Assembly: GCA_029934195.1 (NCBI GenBank)
Contig: JAOZMQ010000208.1
Span: 1 to 5,758, forward strand
Direction: 5' to 3'
DNA from: Candidatus Cloacimonadota bacterium
GTDB lineage: Bacteria; Cloacimonadota; Cloacimonadia; Cloacimonadales; JAOZMQ01
Length of the DNA stretch: 5,758 nucleotides
Every line of letters starts with the position of its first letter. The stretch's first letter is position 1. The notes under the pieces were generated by a model. The model was not told where the DNA came from. It did not search any database and saw nothing but the letters and a program-made list of their open reading frames with translations. The position numbers and the translations under genes were made by a program. Positions 4,081-5,758 of the stretch are shown one piece after another.

Positions 4081-5758
4081 GTGAAAAAAAATAACCAATT
4101 TACATTAGACTTTGTTACAAATTCTGATAATTATTATCTTGCAGAAAAAGATATTGAGTTTAAAAAAGCAGAGATTCTTACAAAAGAGAATTTTTACTTG
4201 TATCATATTGAAGAATTGACATTTGAAAAAGAATTTCCCCGTAAAGAGGCTTTTGAAAATGTTTTAAGTTCTTTACGAATTGAAGGAATAAATTTTATTT
4301 ATTTGATTCTTGGAAACGAAAATGGTGTCGAATTTTACTTCGGAATAGTAAAAGATTTTAACAGCAACATTGAGTTACCATTAGAAATTAGTGATATTGG
4401 AAATCAAATTCTAAAACCAAGTATTTTGGGTAATTTTAGAGGAAGTAAAATAACGAAAATTGAAGCTAATAAAAAAAAAGAATTGTTAAAGCGAATTAAT
4501 GATATGAGGTGTTTTGGCTTTTTAGAAGGTGTTCCGGGAATAAATGAAGATAATGAAGATATTCAGGGCGTAGATCGATTAACAGATGTTATGGTTGGCG
4601 ATAACTTTGGGATTGCGATTATCTCAAAACCACTTCTTCAAACAGAAATATTGGATATTGAGAGAAGATTAAATAATGCTTATAATGGAATTGCTCCATT
4701 TGCTCAAAAAAATATTCAAGAAGGAGATTCTGAAAGCATAAGTAAAGGTGAAAGCAAGACTGAAAATAATTCCAAAACAAAAGGCACAAACGAAACCAAA
4801 TCAGAATCTAAAACAAGCGGTTCAAACCATAACGAAACAGCTGGTTCAAATAGTAGTAAAACAACAGGAGAAAATAAAAGTACAACTATTGGTACTTCTA
4901 CTGGAACAAATACTGAAAATGGGAGAAAAACAAACTCATCATCAAATTCTGGTACTGAAGGTTCTTCAAGTGGGGAAACTTATGGAAATTCTGAAAGTAA
5001 AAGTTATGGAACTTCGAATAGTACTAATTTTTCAACTTCTAAAGGAAACAATTATTCTGAAACTACTGGAGTTGCTTTTGGGGAAAACAGCTCAATTACT
5101 ACTGGTTCAAGTAATATGACGACAATAGAATTCATTGAAAAAAAAGCTCAAAACTGGATAACTTACTTAGATGAGGTTATTTTTCCTCGTTTAGATTATG
5201 GTAAAGGTAAAGGATTATTTGTCACTTCAACATATATATTTTCAGAAAATAAAGCAGAATTATATAAACTGGGAAACACAATATGTTCTTTGTTCTCCGG
5301 ACAAAGTGGAAATGTTATTCCTCTGAAAATGAATATTTTAGAAAAAAACAGTTCAATGCAAAATTTTTTTAGCAACTTGCAATTACCTACCGGAGAATTG
5401 GCAAACAATAGCAATAATCAAATTTTGGCAAGAACTGCATTGTCACAATTTATCACAATCCAAAAAGTTATCATTGGAAATTGGATTTCTACAAAAGAAT
5501 TGGCACTTATTGCCGGATTACCCAAAAAAGAAGTCGTTGGTTTAACCCTTAAAGAAGAAGTTGAATTTGGTCTAAATTATCCTAAAATTAATAATGAAAA
5601 GAAAAAACTGCATTTGGGAAAATTGGTTCAAAGTGGCAATTTGTTGAATAAAAATAATGTCTATCTTGATAAAAATATTCTAAATAAACATCTTTTTATT
5701 ACTGGTGTAACCGGTAGTGGAAAAACTACTACTTGTCAGAAGTTACTTCGGGCAAGTG
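4081..5758 (+). CDS. HerA/VirB4-type P-loop ATPase with Ser/Gly-rich insert (3' truncated by window)
   Basis: Only the first 559 codons are present, open to the window end. Residues 1-215 form a mixed α/β region I cannot name; it holds LRIEGINFIYLILGNENGV (65-83), GNFRGSKI (117-124), GVPGINEDNED (150-160) and GVDRLTDVMVGDNF (163-176). Residues about 217-345 are a Ser/Thr/Gly/Asn/Glu/Lys insert with 4- and 8-residue periodicity. Residues about 348-540 are a second folded region ending in WISTKELALIAGLP (468-481) and HLGKLV (511-516). Then comes HLFITGVTGSGKTTT (537-551), whose GVTGSGKT (542-549) is a Walker A motif. The pattern of a bound lid segment followed by ITGVTGSGKT is typical of HerA/DUF87 and VirB4-like hexameric translocases, which pump DNA or protein. 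Walker B and the sensor and arginine-finger residues lie beyond the edge. It has no signal peptide or obvious membrane segment, so it is probably cytoplasmic. It may begin an operon running rightwards. The ATPase class is likely; the biological system is unknown. Confidence 0.8.
   Translation, partial: MKKNNQFTLDFVTNSDNYYLAEKDIEFKKAEILTKENFYLYHIEELTFEKEFPRKEAFENVLSSLRIEGINFIYLILGNENGVEFYFGIVKDFNSNIELPLEISDIGNQILKPSILGNFRGSKITKIEANKKKELLKRINDMRCFGFLEGVPGINEDNEDIQGVDRLTDVMVGDNFGIAIISKPLLQTEILDIERRLNNAYNGIAPFAQKNIQEGDSESISKGESKTENNSKTKGTNETKSESKTSGSNHNETAGSNSSKTTGENKSTTIGTSTGTNTENGRKTNSSSNSGTEGSSSGETYGNSESKSYGTSNSTNFSTSKGNNYSETTGVAFGENSSITTGSSNMTTIEFIEKKAQNWITYLDEVIFPRLDYGKGKGLFVTSTYIFSENKAELYKLGNTICSLFSGQSGNVIPLKMNILEKNSSMQNFFSNLQLPTGELANNSNNQILARTALSQFITIQKVIIGNWISTKELALIAGLPKKEVVGLTLKEEVEFGLNYPKINNEKKKLHLGKLVQSGNLLNKNNVYLDKNILNKHLFITGVTGSGKTTTCQKLLRAS
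4741..5106 (+). repeat. Coding low-complexity repeat, 4/8-residue Gly-Ser register within the ATPase
   Basis: This covers residues 221-342 of the ATPase. Glycines lie at 223, 235, 247, 255, 263, 271 and 275, all in one 4-residue register. They reappear at 294, 298, 302, 310, 322, 330, 334 and 342, all in a second register; a stretch without register (276-293) separates the two. Aromatics at 301, 309, 317, 325 and 333 are exactly 8 apart. Between them small polar residues alternate, as in YGNSESKS (301-308) and YGTSNSTN (309-316). The segment lacks Pro, Leu, Asp, Gln, Cys and Trp. The DNA copies have diverged, so this is an old repeat held at the protein level, not a recent tandem duplication. 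A β-type or self-associating structure is plausible; disorder is the alternative. Confidence 0.75.

Noticed and set aside
4059..4094. An 11-codon ATG frame overlapping the GTG start of the ATPase
   Set aside because: It could be an overlapping leader peptide, but it has no Shine-Dalgarno site of its own. The AGGAGG within it belongs to the GTG start.
4748..5119. A 123-codon plus-strand frame within the ATPase gene
   Set aside because: It spans exactly the low-complexity insert in another frame. The skewed codons there lack stops out of frame, and its Leu/Val/Gln/Lys-rich product is an artefact. The host frame has a good start and a P-loop motif.
5196..5414. A 72-codon minus-strand frame opposite the ATPase
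   Set aside because: It is fully antisense to the open ATPase frame and shows no motif or ribosome binding site that I can support.

Overview
This AT-rich window carries two complete genes and the first part of a third. Three features suggest a member of the Fibrobacterota-Chlorobiota-Bacteroidota (FCB) group: a secreted nuclease with a FlgD-like/type IX-type C-terminal sorting domain, a lipoprotein PBP4-type D-Ala-D-Ala carboxypeptidase, and intergenic DNA full of short phrase-like repeats. Near-consensus TTGACA/TATAAT-type promoter hexamers and good Shine-Dalgarno sequences (AGGAG, AGGAGG) are unlike typical Bacteroidia. I therefore lean towards Cloacimonadota or a relative, but the phylum is an inference.

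Layout. Positions 1-59 are the edge of an intergenic region with three copies of CTTTGCGA. Positions 60-1706 (minus) encode an exported endonuclease I family protein, with the nuclease domain between two immunoglobulin-like domains and a C-terminal sorting domain. Positions 1707-2050 are a divergent promoter region with candidate promoters on both strands, a 5'-leader hairpin for the nuclease gene and TTTCACA direct repeats beside the carboxypeptidase promoter. Positions 2051-3547 (plus) encode the lipoprotein DacB/PBP4. Positions 3548-4080 contain no gene but hold a dense series of hairpins and short repeats. From 4081 (plus, GTG start) a gene runs off the window end. It encodes a HerA/VirB4-type P-loop ATPase, cut just after its Walker A motif.

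The most unusual object is the third gene. Between its N-terminal region and the ATPase core lies an insert of about 130 residues made almost only of Ser, Thr, Gly, Asn, Glu and Lys. Glycine recurs in a 4/8/12-residue register, and aromatic residues fall exactly every eighth position near the end of the insert. The N-terminal region is not a domain I can name. The protein looks like a DNA- or protein-translocating motor of an uncharacterised system; its partners would lie beyond the right edge.

The first two genes act at the cell envelope or outside the cell: extracellular nucleic-acid degradation and peptidoglycan trimming. They are divergently transcribed and need not be functionally linked. 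The ATPase gene is separated from dacB by 533 bp and appears to start a new transcription unit.
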